Part shown: piece after piece, positions 1-12,219 of the stretch
How positions within the stretch are numbered: position 1 is the stretch's first letter
How the letters are laid out: every line of letters starts with the position of its first letter
Assembly: GCA_964019165.1 (NCBI GenBank)
Contig: OZ025269.1
Location: 7,416,669-7,480,668, forward strand
Direction: 5' to 3'
Length of the DNA: 64,000 nt
Origin: Mastigias papua
Lineage: Eukaryota > Cnidaria > Scyphozoa > Rhizostomeae > Mastigiidae
The notes under the pieces: generated by a model
Database searches by the model: none
What the model was told of the DNA's origin: nothing
The model's input: the letters and a program-made list of their open reading frames with translations, nothing else
Program-made: the position numbers and the translations under genes

Positions 1-77
1 CCCGCGAACCATTCGACAATAAATGAGAAATTCCACATTTGTCTTTATACGGAAAATTGAAATTCATGTGACGCGAT
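1..77 (-). CDS. MOK: MOK exon 9, truncated by the window edge
   Basis: Acceptor atcttag, then [20 protein letters not shown] and on to the window edge. This matches the SRAMNFDFP region of MOK. The remaining C-lobe and stop codon lie to the left of position 1. Confidence 0.85.
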
Positions 78-3000
78 CTAAGATATAGAATACAAGATAT
101 AAAGTGAGTTGTGAAAGACAAATGAACAAATCTCAACACAAAACTAAAACGGCAGCAAGTAGGCGGTAAAATCTATCCAAAGCTCCGCGACTGCATAAAA
201 TATCAAATTGCGAGAATCTGAAGACAATAACTCACCAAGCATTTCTCGCAAATTCTAAAGCAGGGAAAGATGCAAATGATACAATCAAAAACTGTGCATA
301 TCTTACTTTTTTAATCTGTTAAGAAGAGCTTGATTAGGAGTTCCAAGTAAATCGTGAATCTTTGCAATCTGATCAACTTCGTTAGAGCCAGGGAATAATG
401 GACGGAGTCTAGAGTATCAATAGCATGAAATGAAATTTTAAATCTAGCTAGATTAAATCCATTACCAAATGTATATAACTCCAATAGATAGGAATAACTC
501 ATCTCTGCAAGTTCAAATGCAGGTTTTGATAGATAAAAGTACTTGAACTGATGCAAATTTGCAGTAAACTTAATATATATTTTGAAGCCTTGGCTTACTA
601 TTTATTATTTTTTCTTCCCCTATAATGTTAAATTTATTCATGGGGCACTCTGTCATTGTACATCTATAAATGCACAACCCAATGCCAATAAATCCCACCG
701 ATTCGGTGATCCACTTTCGGTTTAATCACAGAATTTTTCGATCTGATGACCAGCCAATCGGATAGCCAATCATAATGGTGACAAGAAGAACTGACAGATA
801 GCTAATCAGAAAAACTTTGCACGTACGAGAGTATTTCATAAAAGACACAACCAATCCCCCAAATGTCCATTTTATATGTATAATATCCATCAGTGAGCAA
901 ACACTCTGGCGCTCTATACCTGAAATTATCAGAAATGCACTATTTTGAATATCGTGTATCAGAGACTCGTTATAAAAAGTAGAATCAAACATATAGAATG
1001 GTATAGATGATTGCAGATTTTTGAGGATTATATCATAAAAAATTCCTGTCAGATTGTAAAATACATTGCACCCTACTCGCTCAAATCAAATATTTATTAA
1101 ATAGCATTGCCACATATGCAAATTCAGTCCTAACACTAATGAAAAGCCGACTCGGCTAGAAACATTGCGTACACTTGCAAAACATCTAAGAATATAGATA
1201 TAATAATGCAGGCCTGCTTCAGTCAATTAATCTATGAACATCCATCAAGACAGAAAATAACAAATACAGTAATACATATTATGTCGACAGTCCACAGGCA
1301 ACTACATACCATCTTGTTGAAATGTATTCTGTATATGGTTGTTTTGAATAGACACTTCGACATGATCCTAAATCTGCCAGCTTAACTACCCCATCCTATT
1401 CACAAAACAAAATAGATGCAGCTTTAGCAGAAAAATTGCATATGCTATTACTCAGATTATCATTAACAACTCAAGTGGTACAACATACTCTTCATTTGCG
1501 GTGTTGCTGCATGACTGAATTTTCCAGCAACATATATATCTCAATATCTCTATAACAAAGCAACAGTTTCAAACCAAGACGACGACAAAGAAAGCAATGA
1601 TGCTTTTAATGAACTTTCATTAATATAACAATGACACATATCCATAAGCAACATTAAACAAACAATCCCGTATTCTGGACATAAACGTTTCAGATGCTTT
1701 CCAGGACCTAACATTAGTATGAACTATGTCAAGGGGACACACTAACCAATTAGAATTAAACTGGAATTAGTTATCGTGTCCCTTTTGAAATAGTTATTTA
1801 GTGATAAATTTTATAGTTATGAAGGCAAATAGTATTTAAATCTTCTAATTAGAATATGCTATACTTCGAGTATATGTTGGTGTTTTATTTACCCTACCAG
1901 TGCTTCATCCCTATATCTTTTTTAATTTACTGGGTGATGTTTTTGATTCATAGGTATGGAGCTATTTTTTGCCAGTATTCCGCTCGATATCTGTGATCTT
2001 TGTATAGTAATTAACACTAGTTCTCATGACGGCAAATATGTTTTCAATGACTGTTGACCCTGGATGAGCTGGTCTATTAGCCAAATTTCGGTGCTAAACC
2101 ATTAATAGTACAAACTGAAAATGGGCCAAGAAGTGAAAGGACACTATTGGTATTAAAGAACCTCGACATATCAGAAATATCAACAAGCGTAGTGCCATAT
2201 TCACATATTATAAAAGAACTTACGATAGACGAATAAATTGGGTTTCCAATCACAAAATGAGTAAAAAAGGAATGATTGATTGAGTTAATGACCGATTTCA
2301 TTTCTAATATATATAAGAAGACTCTTGGCAAAGCTGATACAAATACAAATACATTAAAATCTTCAAGATCAATACAAATGAATTAGCATTAGTCTCAAAT
2401 GAAAAGTTGCGATGATCTCAGCATACTGCACACTAGGAAGTGATACAGACATCTGCAGTTAGCCAGCAAACAAAATAATCAACAATATAGTAAAGGGACT
2501 ATAAATCTTCATTAAAATAATCAAGGCTCTAGCACATGATCTAGACCTAAACTTCAAAAGATCAGTCAGTAACGGTGTTCTGCCACAGTAAATTACTTCA
2601 ACTGGAGAAATCCTTACTTTGATAAGAATATTTTCGGGTTTGATATCTCTATGAAAAATTCCATTTCTAAAAGAGGAAGATAATCACAGACTAACTTGAT
2701 ATAATAGAAGTTTCGGAGTATGGAAAAAGACAACGCTAGGAAATAATAAGGCAATCGTAAAAAGTCTTGTGTAAGTAAATTTGCACTATTGTCCCAAAAA
2801 CCAGCTAATCCTGACAATAATGATTTAATATCTATTACCACAATTGTAATCTCTTGGAATATCAGTAATAATACAGATACAAACCTGTGCAAAAGCAGTA
2901 CTTGGGGAGAAGAAATGGATTATAATTGCTTAGTAATAGTATAAAAGTAAATGATTTCATTCAAATGCACCAAGAGAAACGTTTCATAAATTATTATTTG

Positions 3001-6000
3001 TCTTACAATTAAAGTAGCTGTCCCTGCCCTGAGAAAAATAATGTTACTACTAGATCATTTGTCTCCAAGTTAGAAGTTTCAAACATTCCTTGCTATGAAT
3101 ACTTTTTAGTGCCACCAACATAGCCAATAATAGGAAATCTTTACATATCCACATTTCACAAACAAAGCGTGTAACCTTTTCTTGGAATCAGAGGATAAGT
3201 GTGGCAGAAAAAATATAAGTACAGATCCAAAATTGCGATTTAAAACTCGCCAAGGTGAGTTAATTCCATACATATGTTAGGACTTGACCAGCAGAAGAGA
3301 AACCATGAAAGCATACATTCAGAGGAACCAAATAATATATTCTACTTCTTTTATGAAGTACAGTATTATCGATACTTCACTATATGTCATAGACGTCATT
3401 ATACGTCATAGCACAAGTACTTGTGTCAAACTGAAGCAACCATGACTTCATCCAAATCATCAAAATACATTAGGATTCATTTTACAGTTTCCTCTTAAAA
3501 AACTGTCAAAACGTGAGAGATAAATAAAGGCATTAAGCTAGTTAGTGTCTGAAACAAAGGAAAGTTGCTCAATGACTTTTCTATAGAAAAAAGTTTTGAT
3601 CTGTTATATCCGATAAAATGGGCATATAGTGGTGGCAACTTCTGAAAATTAGCGAGGTGGATTCAGCAAATGTTTGCTCATAACTACTAAAACACCTATA
3701 CTCTAACACAATTAGCAACAACTATGTGCTCGAATGAAGAACATCCAGAAAATCTAATGGCTATAGAGCATTGGTCGAGGGAGCGAAAATTCGGGGGATT
3801 GTGTAATTCAATAAGATGTGAAGCGTGACAATAGCAAGGGGAACATACACTCTATCAATCGATCAAGTTCACTTATTACAAAAGAACTGTAACCAAATCA
3901 TAACAATTCTGGAAATATAAAGAAAATGATCCCACAAATGGTAAGCATAGTCAACAAACAGAATCTAATGTAAAATAAATTTAAACATGCCATTGACATA
4001 ACATATTATGCTAAGCATTCTACATTGTAAATTGAACCTTTGTACCATCTATCAAATCAAGCATCACGACATCAAAAGGTATACCTATGCATATGATCAA
4101 GGCCTCTCAAGGCTTGGTAAATGTAACTTTTGCACTTCTGTTCTGGTAGAGTGTGCTTCCTCCCTGCGAATGAATTGAAACTAATTCATTAGAAGACCGG
4201 AAGACAACTGTTAGACAAGCGTTATGCACTCCCATAGGTGCGGAGTTCTGCTACAAAAGTTGCTCACGAACCCGCAGAAGTAAAGAAATGAGATCTACAC
4301 TAGCGAGCTCGCCTACTTTTCAGATGAGAAAGATGAGACTCGAATTGAATCCTCAAACAGAGAGATGACCATTAGTAAACCATTATCATATTATTATCAA
4401 CTTTATGCAATTGTATATTCTCTAGCATTTCTTCAGAAATTATCTCATACTTCATGGGTGAGCATAAGTGGAATAATGAAAAGAGCACAACTATTCTAAC
4501 ATTTAGAAATTATACCAAATCCATGAAATAAAGTTTGCTTGATAAATTTCACATTTTAAATTGCATCCAAGAAATTGTAGGTACTACATTCTTTTACGAA
4601 ATAGCTTGAGATATTGCTGGGGATCCCAAAAGGAATAAAACACAAGTGAATGGCTTTTGCAAAGGGACACTTTGTTCATTACAATCACCACCATCGACAA
4701 CCTTATTCAGGCAATCAACATAATAATAATAACCTTGTTGGCGCTAGAGAGAGTACTAGAAAATTAACGTACAAGTTCAAACTCAAACAAATCACTTTAA
4801 TGCAGGATGATTTCAGCCTTAGCTGTGCAGAAAATGTAAATGCAAAAGTATACTGTTACGCACAATTAATGCTACCAGGTTTCAATAAAGAAGTTGTAGG
4901 GCTAGGCCGAGATTGGGTAAGAAACTCGAAGTTTTCCATCAAAGGGCATTTTTGCTCTCCCTGCTCCCCAAATGAAAGGTAGGAGGGGCGTTTGCACCCT
5001 TCTATGGCATCCTTGAGATATTGACTGATTGACTCCTGCTCACATGGACTAAGCTTCAAGACGTTTCATTTTGGGTTTTTGCAAGATCAAACAACAGTAA
5101 ATCTGATGGGAAGTGGAGGGGCTACAGCTCCCCTAGCTCCTATGAGCTCCGACTTCCATCTGTCGTGCACGTCTACAAACGTGGAAACTGAATGAAACAA
5201 ATGAGGTTAAAATCTATGAAACAAATAATTATGTTCATTTTTCTTAGCTTTCATGCAGCAATGAAAGAGTGACATGGACGAATTTCCCAGGCTTGCTTCA
5301 TCAGGCCTTTTCTACTGAGGAGTAGTCTGTGGATAGTGGAGCCATTTAGGCAAAACTGTTTGGAAAAATCTAAGAATGTCCAATACATCAGATAAATATT
5401 GTAACAGGAAATGCTGGGGCGATGGTATGTTCAGTGTCATTCCCTATCAACAAATCCATTAAAATTGCATTAAAGCAGTTGCAACAAGATTTACCTCTTA
5501 TTAGCTCATATAAATTCATATCTAACAATTCACATATCAAGGCAAGAGTACCGGTCTTCTTGTCACTACGATATAAAAGATAAAATGAAATGACACGGAT
5601 GGACAGCAAACAGATAAATAAATAAAAAAGTCTGTCTGGGATTAAAATGTAAGATTACAACTTCTGTCTGAACGCACAGCAAAATTCTCACGCTTGTTGA
5701 AGGCCTTTGAGAAACAGCTGCAGATTACGGGTTCATTATGCGAAACTCACGAAAAAAGTCAAAAGAATGAAAACTTAAGATTTTACTTTTTATTCTCAAA
5801 AAGCTGAAAATTTGATCAAAAATCTTAAGATCATACACGTCGTGAAAAGCAAAAGCAGTAACCAAAAATAACGCCATTCCGCTTAATGATGATAGCCGAT
5901 ATGAGTCAATGCTTCTGAGCAGTTCTAGCTGATTGAATGTAATTAGAAAGCTGAAAGGCCCGAAACGTCAATATGAGTGCAATTCTGCTAAATATGTTGC

Positions 6001-7043
6001 CACCTAAAACGGTCTTGTAAAAACATTGTTCAAAAATGTGAGTGTCAATGATGTATTTAACACTTATTGAATAATTTATGTCAGTGAAAAACAACAAAGC
6101 TAAAAATTCTGTTAAATGGACTAAAGGTCGTGAGAACTTAAGATTTACTTTGAAATCGTGGGTCACAAAATAAAATCTTGGGAGTTGGCAGGCATGCATT
6201 AGCAAATGAGGGCCAAGTAACATTTTTGAATTCCAGTTGGGGGCCTTGCCTAGTACTTTAAGCATTGACTAAACAAATCTAGTTAGGGAAAGGGGGATGG
6301 CTGAATGAGCCTTAACCTTCATACTATACTAGGCCAGATATTAGCATACAATCGAACTGCAAACTGTTTTCAATAGAAAACACACTATATCAAAAGTCCC
6401 CTAAGGTCATTGAAATTGTAATAATGTGAACAGCTAGTAGGTCCTCATGGTTTTAAATTTTGATACAAAGTTTATTGAGGTACTCTGACAACTCCAATAG
6501 GTAAAATTTCCACTCCCATGACATATAAACAATTCCAGAAGTAATAGCTACACACTTACAAAATAACTTCTATGAGTTCAACAAGATTGGCATGAGGGCT
6601 AAGCCTTCGCATTGCCTGTATTTCTCGTAGATTGTTGACACTATCAATGCTATAAAAAAGGGATAACTTGCTTTAGATGTAGGGTAGAACAGGAATAGAA
6701 ACAAAAACCAATGATGCTGAATGAAGCAAATAAACTTTGATAAGAGACAAGAGTAGAATCAAATTTTCAGTTACAAATTCGCAAAAAACCAATCAAAATA
6801 AACAGAAAATCCAAAATGGCAGTAAAATGCATTTATACTTATGGAATGCCTAACAGAAATTCTCAGAAAAGCTTCATTTACAATCTTCAAATATACTTAC
6901 GTATCAAAATGCTGTTTCATCCTTTTGCAAGCATAATATTGCCTATTTTCAACATTCTGGCATTTCAGTACTTCTGAAAATGTACCTTCTCCTTTCTTTG
7001 CTAGAATTCTATATCCTTGAGAAGAAAGCAAATGAAAAGACAT
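1..7043 (-). CDS. MOK: MOK-type serine/threonine protein kinase, nine exons, 3' end outside window
   Basis: Assembled from nine exons: 7043-6901, 6649-6560, 5565-5495, 4163-4085, 2666-2618, 1395-1310, 919-827, 408-307 and 77-1 (runs off the edge). All eight introns are GT-AG and the phases join without a break, giving 263 residues. Visible: glycine-rich loop GEGTFSEV (18-25), ATP-binding lysine K40 in YYACK, helix-C glutamate E57 in NLREI, catalytic loop HRDIKPEN (133-140), metal-binding D152, activation-loop TEY (166-168), [11 protein letters not shown] (174-184) and PLFPG (207-211). The run [29 protein letters not shown] and LALICEL.DMN.YELIRG are hallmarks of MOK (RAGE-1), an RCK-family kinase related to MAK and ICK. 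Family knowledge links this group to cilia and MAPK-like signalling. Odd: the usual DFG reads DLG, and a lysine precedes GEG where isoleucine is usual. The chosen ATG at 7043 has an in-frame TAA two codons upstream; an extra 5' exon is not excluded. Confidence 0.93.
307..408 (-). CDS. MOK: MOK exon 8: helix F to G
   Basis: 102 nt between acceptor actctag and donor gtaaga. It codes [20 protein letters not shown] followed by [13 protein letters not shown], the PLFPG...DQI.KI...LGTP region of CMGC kinases. Confidence 0.94.
827..919 (-). CDS. MOK: MOK exon 7: APE motif and helix F
   Basis: 93 nt between acceptor atttcag and donor gtacgt. It codes [20 protein letters not shown] and then [10 protein letters not shown], which includes helix-F D191. 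Confidence 0.95.
1310..1395 (-). CDS. MOK: MOK exon 6: DLG motif and TEY activation loop
   Basis: 86 nt between acceptor gaatag and donor gtatgt. It codes [20 protein letters not shown] and then ISTRW. The metal-binding aspartate D152 is present but the following residue is leucine, not phenylalanine. Confidence 0.95.
2618..2666 (-). CDS. MOK: MOK exon 5: HRD catalytic loop
   Basis: 49 nt between acceptor cttttag and donor gtaagg. It codes [16 protein letters not shown] with catalytic D135 and metal-binding N140. Confidence 0.95.
4085..4163 (-). CDS. MOK: MOK exon 4: helix D to E
   Basis: 79 nt between acceptor ttcgcag and donor gtatac. It codes [20 protein letters not shown] followed by LDHMH, the helix before the catalytic loop. 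Open only in the frame dictated by the neighbouring exons. Confidence 0.9.
4164..5494 (-). other. MOK intron 3, no separate gene seen
   Basis: The largest intron after intron 4. Open frames near 4650-5060 have no recognisable domain. A GC-rich segment at 5110-5165 (ggaggggctacagctccc) is a small imperfect palindrome that resembles 54470-54530, so it is probably a dispersed repeat. Confidence 0.5.
5495..5565 (-). CDS. MOK: MOK exon 3: hinge region
   Basis: 71 nt between acceptor tatcgtag and donor gtaaat. It codes [20 protein letters not shown] and then LIR, the hinge between the kinase lobes, in a form specific to MOK. Confidence 0.93.
6560..6649 (-). CDS. MOK: MOK exon 2: helix C
   Basis: 90 nt between acceptor tttatag and donor gtaagt. 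It codes T48 (split) to F78 (split) and carries [16 protein letters not shown], which holds the conserved helix-C glutamate E57. Confidence 0.93.
6901..7043 (-). CDS. MOK: MOK exon 1: start codon, glycine-rich loop and ATP lysine
   Basis: 143 nt coding residues 1-47 plus two bases of codon 48. It starts [14 protein letters not shown] and contains GEGTFSEV and YYACKRMKQ. Donor gtaagt at 6900. A ctcaag before residue 10 could act as a splice acceptor, so the first nine residues are the least certain part. Confidence 0.85.
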
Positions 7044-7086
7044 GAGACATTACCGTTGAAAACAGCCAATATTGGTAATAATTGTC

Positions 7087-7342
<256 letters not shown>

Positions 7343-9325
7343 GATCAGGGTAACATAGAAATCACATAACATCTCTTACCACACATATATTCATCTTCAG
7401 ATGGAAATCGCAACTTAATAATGAATCGTAAGATGAGGATAACGATAAACAAAGTCACTTTTATCAACTTTATTCACATTATAATGACATTCCAGTACAA
7501 TCAAAATGTTTAAGACAGTCAAGTATAAGAGCGGTTGACAACTATTTAAGACAATGCATAGAAAAGATTCAGCCAAATAGATTTATGATTACGAACATCT
7601 CGGATCTTACAAAGATCCATCAGCAGCATAGATGGAGTGGATGTGATGTTGTACATATATTGATGTGACACATTGTACAAAAAGCTGCCTTGTCATCAAA
7701 CTTTTAATTGCATAAAAAATTCATGTACAAAAATAAAAAGAAAACACGAAAAACAAATAAGAAAGATAAAGAACCGATTTATGAAGTCTCAAGTAGCTCA
7801 AAACGTATCACAAGTAAATAAGGATTGTGAATTATCCAAACTTTTACAAGTTTACCGCATAGTATTGTGGATATGTTTGCAGCTGTCACATCAAATATCT
7901 CTTTGTATATCTCCATGCATTATAAGAGATTAAACCACAGGCCTTGTCATGTTTGAAGTGAGGAACAGGTAATGTGATTGATAAAAAAAGGAAATGAATA
8001 CAACAGATTGCTCTGAGAATTAACAGCAATAAACTCAAAGAACTACTTTTACTTCTCCTTGAACTGCGATCTCCTCGCGAAGGGGGCATGGGGGCATCAC
8101 AACTCCCTGGTAAAGCACTTCTTTGACAAGATTTGCACTTTTGTCGGCAGATTCTATGACTTTTCACTGAAAATACGGCTTGTCGGCAAACATTGCCATC
8201 GTTATCGGGAATATTCAGAAGTATATGCATATAGAAAAGTGTTGGTTGCACTATCATAAACTACGCACAGAGTTTGGATGTCCCTTGTCTTTGCCAATTT
8301 TCTATGTCATGTCCCTCCCTTAAACACGTCATCTTCGCCATAACCTTGCTGATTTACAAATTTCGTTACTTGCAGTAAAGCTTATGGCAGCATAGCAATA
8401 ATTCAAGCCAGAAAATTTCATTGATGTTACTGTCTAGGTGAATAATGCAAACTAATATCAAATCAAGGACTAAAGAGCATTACTTTTACTCAATAAATAT
8501 GTCCAAAATCAACAATGAATTAATATGGAAAGATGCATAGTTACTACTAATTGATTCTAAAAATAAGATGCACAACTTGCTTCATTTCACACTATGCCAA
8601 TATGAGGTTGTCATACTTGAAGGCTCGAGGATAACAAATGTACTAAGCAAAATAAAAATATTTCTCTTAAGATGGAATCAGTATCAGTTCATACATTCTG
8701 AGGAATTCTTTTCACAATATGTCCAAGAGTAGAAAAGTCACGTTTGAAATCTTTGCGCACTAAATACTTCCTACATATAAGTAGAGCAATTTTTTGTTAA
8801 ATCTATCAACAGGGCATGCTCCCAGAAGACGTCAAGAACTTTAACCCACAGACGGTACGTTCGAGTAGCGGTTCACAGAGCACAAAATGTCCCTACGTAA
8901 CGAAAAGAACACCAATAGCATCGAGCTCTCAAAATACATTTGGGAACTTAAGTCCCAAAACAAATACCATAATATCAAGTGGAAGATAATCAAAACAGCA
9001 AAGCCATACGTAAAAAAACAGACAGGTGCAACCTATGTCTGAAAGAGAAGTTATGTATCATCACAGCCGACGCTTCAAAGCTGCTGAACAAACAGCTAAG
9101 TGCTGCCATCAGAACAAATATTGTTTTGCTTGCAGTAAATGTCTATTACTTGATCGCTTTCTTTACAAACAATGCTCTTTTGTAACCTAGCCCCTTAACT
9201 TTATATCATTTTATTTCATTTAATAATTATATACTTGATACTCCTTCAGTGTTTAGATAGATAAATAGAGGAATACACAAACAAAACAAAAATAAAACAA
9301 ACAAGTGTTAAACTGTTGTACCAAT
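7343..9325. other. Intergenic stretch, nothing assigned
   Basis: About 2 kb between the (AT)n tract and a LINE remnant. Short open frames such as 7673-7933 and 8257-7886 show no domain and no codon-level similarity that I recognise. It may contain the MOK promoter and 5' UTR. Confidence 0.4.
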
Positions 9326-9329
9326 AGGT

Positions 9330-9883
9330 CAGGTTGGGGCTAGTTCATAGATAGTCCATTTCTACATTAATTTTACTTTACTGGCCCAAGTGGTAGGTTT
9401 TCATTTTCTGTTCGAAAAGCTGAGTAGATTCCAACTTTGATATAGTGTTTGGGATATCATTCTAGACCTTTGCAACGATGTATGAAAAGCTCTTTTTGAG
9501 ATTTCCGACCGTTTACTGGGTATTTGCAAATCGTTTATTCTACGAGTTTCGTGTTTTCAGATCTTAGTTCTTCTCATATACTTTCTCATAAGATCTTTCT
9601 GGGCACATGTCCTCAAGAATCGTGTGTACCATTATGGCCAGGTCATATGTAACAGCTACTCAAGGTTAAGTCGTGCCGATGGTATTCGATCCTTGATAGG
9701 AGCAGATTCAATGCGGTAAAATGTCCTATTCTGTATCTTCTGCAACGCGCAGAGCTTCTTTTCGGGCAAATGGCCCCATATCAAGTTTCCATATCTCCGG
9801 TGGTTTTCCACTAATGCTTGGAATACAAGAAACAATCGCGATTGTCGTAGCAATTCTCTAAGATCTCTGATCGACTTGAGCAC
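9330..9883 (-). pseudogene. LINE fragment, C-terminal end of ORF2
   Basis: The minus-strand frame has RRYGNLIWGHLPEKKLCALQ and then KIQNRTFYRI, the post-reverse-transcriptase motif (Y...WG....L..LQKIQNRA) of CR1/jockey-type LINEs. Below it, in shifted frames, come VTYDLAIMVHTILEDMCPE and NLKKSFSYI...NDIPNTISKL, the usual extreme C-terminus. Stops and frameshifts make it a dead copy. The reverse transcriptase proper is missing. Confidence 0.75.
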
Positions 9884-10108
9884 GCCTTTCAGTTTTCCGT
9901 TAACTACTTAATATTGTTGGTTCCAGGGGAGACTCTCATTGATTGTTAGACAGATATTCTATTTTGGTACCCCTTCTCACTTCATCTGAGTTAATTTCGA
10001 TGCTAACAATTTGAGAGATCTTACTTAATTATTCCTCAGGGTACGAGATAGTCTATTATAAATACATACAAACACACACACGTATTTACATGTATTTACA
10101 TTTACACG

Positions 10109-10231
<123 letters not shown>

Positions 10232-10400
10232 CTCAGCCTGGAGGATGTACAGGTCAGTGCTGCCACCAGCCGGTCCCAAGCCCGGATAAATGAGGAGGGT
10301 TGGATGGCAGGAAGGGCATCCAGCCTGTAAAAACTTAGGCCAACCTGTATAAGATGCGGATAACATAGGCTAAATTTAGCCTGACAATTGGAACAGGAAA
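10232..10400 (+). mobile_element. Short dispersed-repeat segment, LINE 3'-end-like
   Basis: GC-richer block between two long (AT)n tracts, containing ccggtcccaagcccggat and ggcaggaagggcatccagcc. I know this signature from interspersed repeats in many animal genomes, probably the 3' end of RTE-like non-LTR elements, but the family call is from memory. The adjacent AT tract could be its tail. Confidence 0.5.
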
Positions 10401-10442
10401 CTTAAAGCTGCTACAGCGCATTTTTGATCACTATTTTATTCT

Positions 10443-11131
<689 letters not shown>

Positions 11132-11261
11132 ATGAGATGGAGAGCAGTTATTATTTTCCCAAAGACAGTTATCTATTTGGACACATTAGAAAAACAGCAT
11201 GCATTAAAGCTTTAAACATTTAATCAGTATATAAAAAGTTTCCAGCTATGAATTACATATA

Positions 11262-12219
11262 CTGTGGAACCCCACCTTATGGCCACTTCTTTTCTATGGC
11301 AACCTTGCTACTACAGTCACTTTTCTTTGACCCAGAAAAACTCTCATACATAGTCTCATACAAAATCCATCAATGTGGCATCCTGTTAATATAATCAACA
11401 GTCACTTTCTGCAAACCTGAACAGCAGGATTCTTTGTGATTTCACCCCATTACTATTGCTATTCATATTCAGCAACACTGTATTAACAACATAATTTCAC
11501 TGTTTTACAAAGGAACATTTTATTAAAGTCACTTTCATTTCTTCTTCCTGCCTGCACCTTGCTTCTTGATCTTTGTAATTTCAGCTTCACAGAGACATTA
11601 TTGTCACTCTCCAATAGGATTTCCATAAGCTATCAAAAAATTTCTCTTGTCCTATAAAACTATTAACACAAGGGAATTCCATGCCATATCTACCACCTTG
11701 AATTACAGTTTTTTTAACACTCTTCACATCTATTTTGGATCATGTTTTTGTAGGAAAATTATAGACAATACTTGCTCCTTTGCAACATTGGTAAACATTT
11801 TCTCCATCTTCCATAACTGCAACTGAATTCTTGATGTGCCAATATTTCATGTCATGCTGCATCCTCATAACTTCCCTAATCTTGACTTTCCACATTCCCT
11901 TTATTCTCATGATACCCCCTCATCCACAATTAAAGAGAAAAGTTGCTCAGGAAGTTCATATCAATTTACATACAAAATAGTGAGCAGGACTTCCATTTTG
12001 TTTTGTATTGTTTGTGAATTGGTGACCTAACAATTTTATATACTAGTACCTCAGTTACTAGATGTCTATTAAGAAAGAATAATTGCTAAGGAATTTAGTA
12101 TTAACTTCAGCCCCTTCCTTAAACTCCAACATTTAACAATTCCTCATTAATATGGCCACCCTCTTAACACAATCAATTTATTGTGTCCTGTTGGGGGTCT
12201 TATTAACAGGGTTCCACTG
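11262..12219. mobile_element. Non-autonomous TIR element, pogo/Tigger-like ends
   Basis: Left end ctgtggaaccccaccttatg and right end (reverse complement) cagtggaaccctgttaataa form terminal inverted repeats with TA next to the left end and tta at the right. CAGTGGAACC..GTTAATA resembles pogo/Tc1-type ends by family knowledge. The interior has repeated gtcacttt-containing subterminal motifs and no transposase, so it would be non-autonomous. Confidence 0.55.

Noticed and set aside
726..992. 88-codon frame overlapping MOK exon 7
   Set aside because: Wrong frame; the real coding frame gives [11 protein letters not shown] with splice sites on both sides.
2077..2331. 84-codon minus frame in MOK intron 5
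   Set aside because: No kinase motif; exons 5 and 6 join in phase without it.
4650..5059. Overlapping frames on both strands in MOK intron 3
   Set aside because: Low complexity (His/Asn runs) and no domain.
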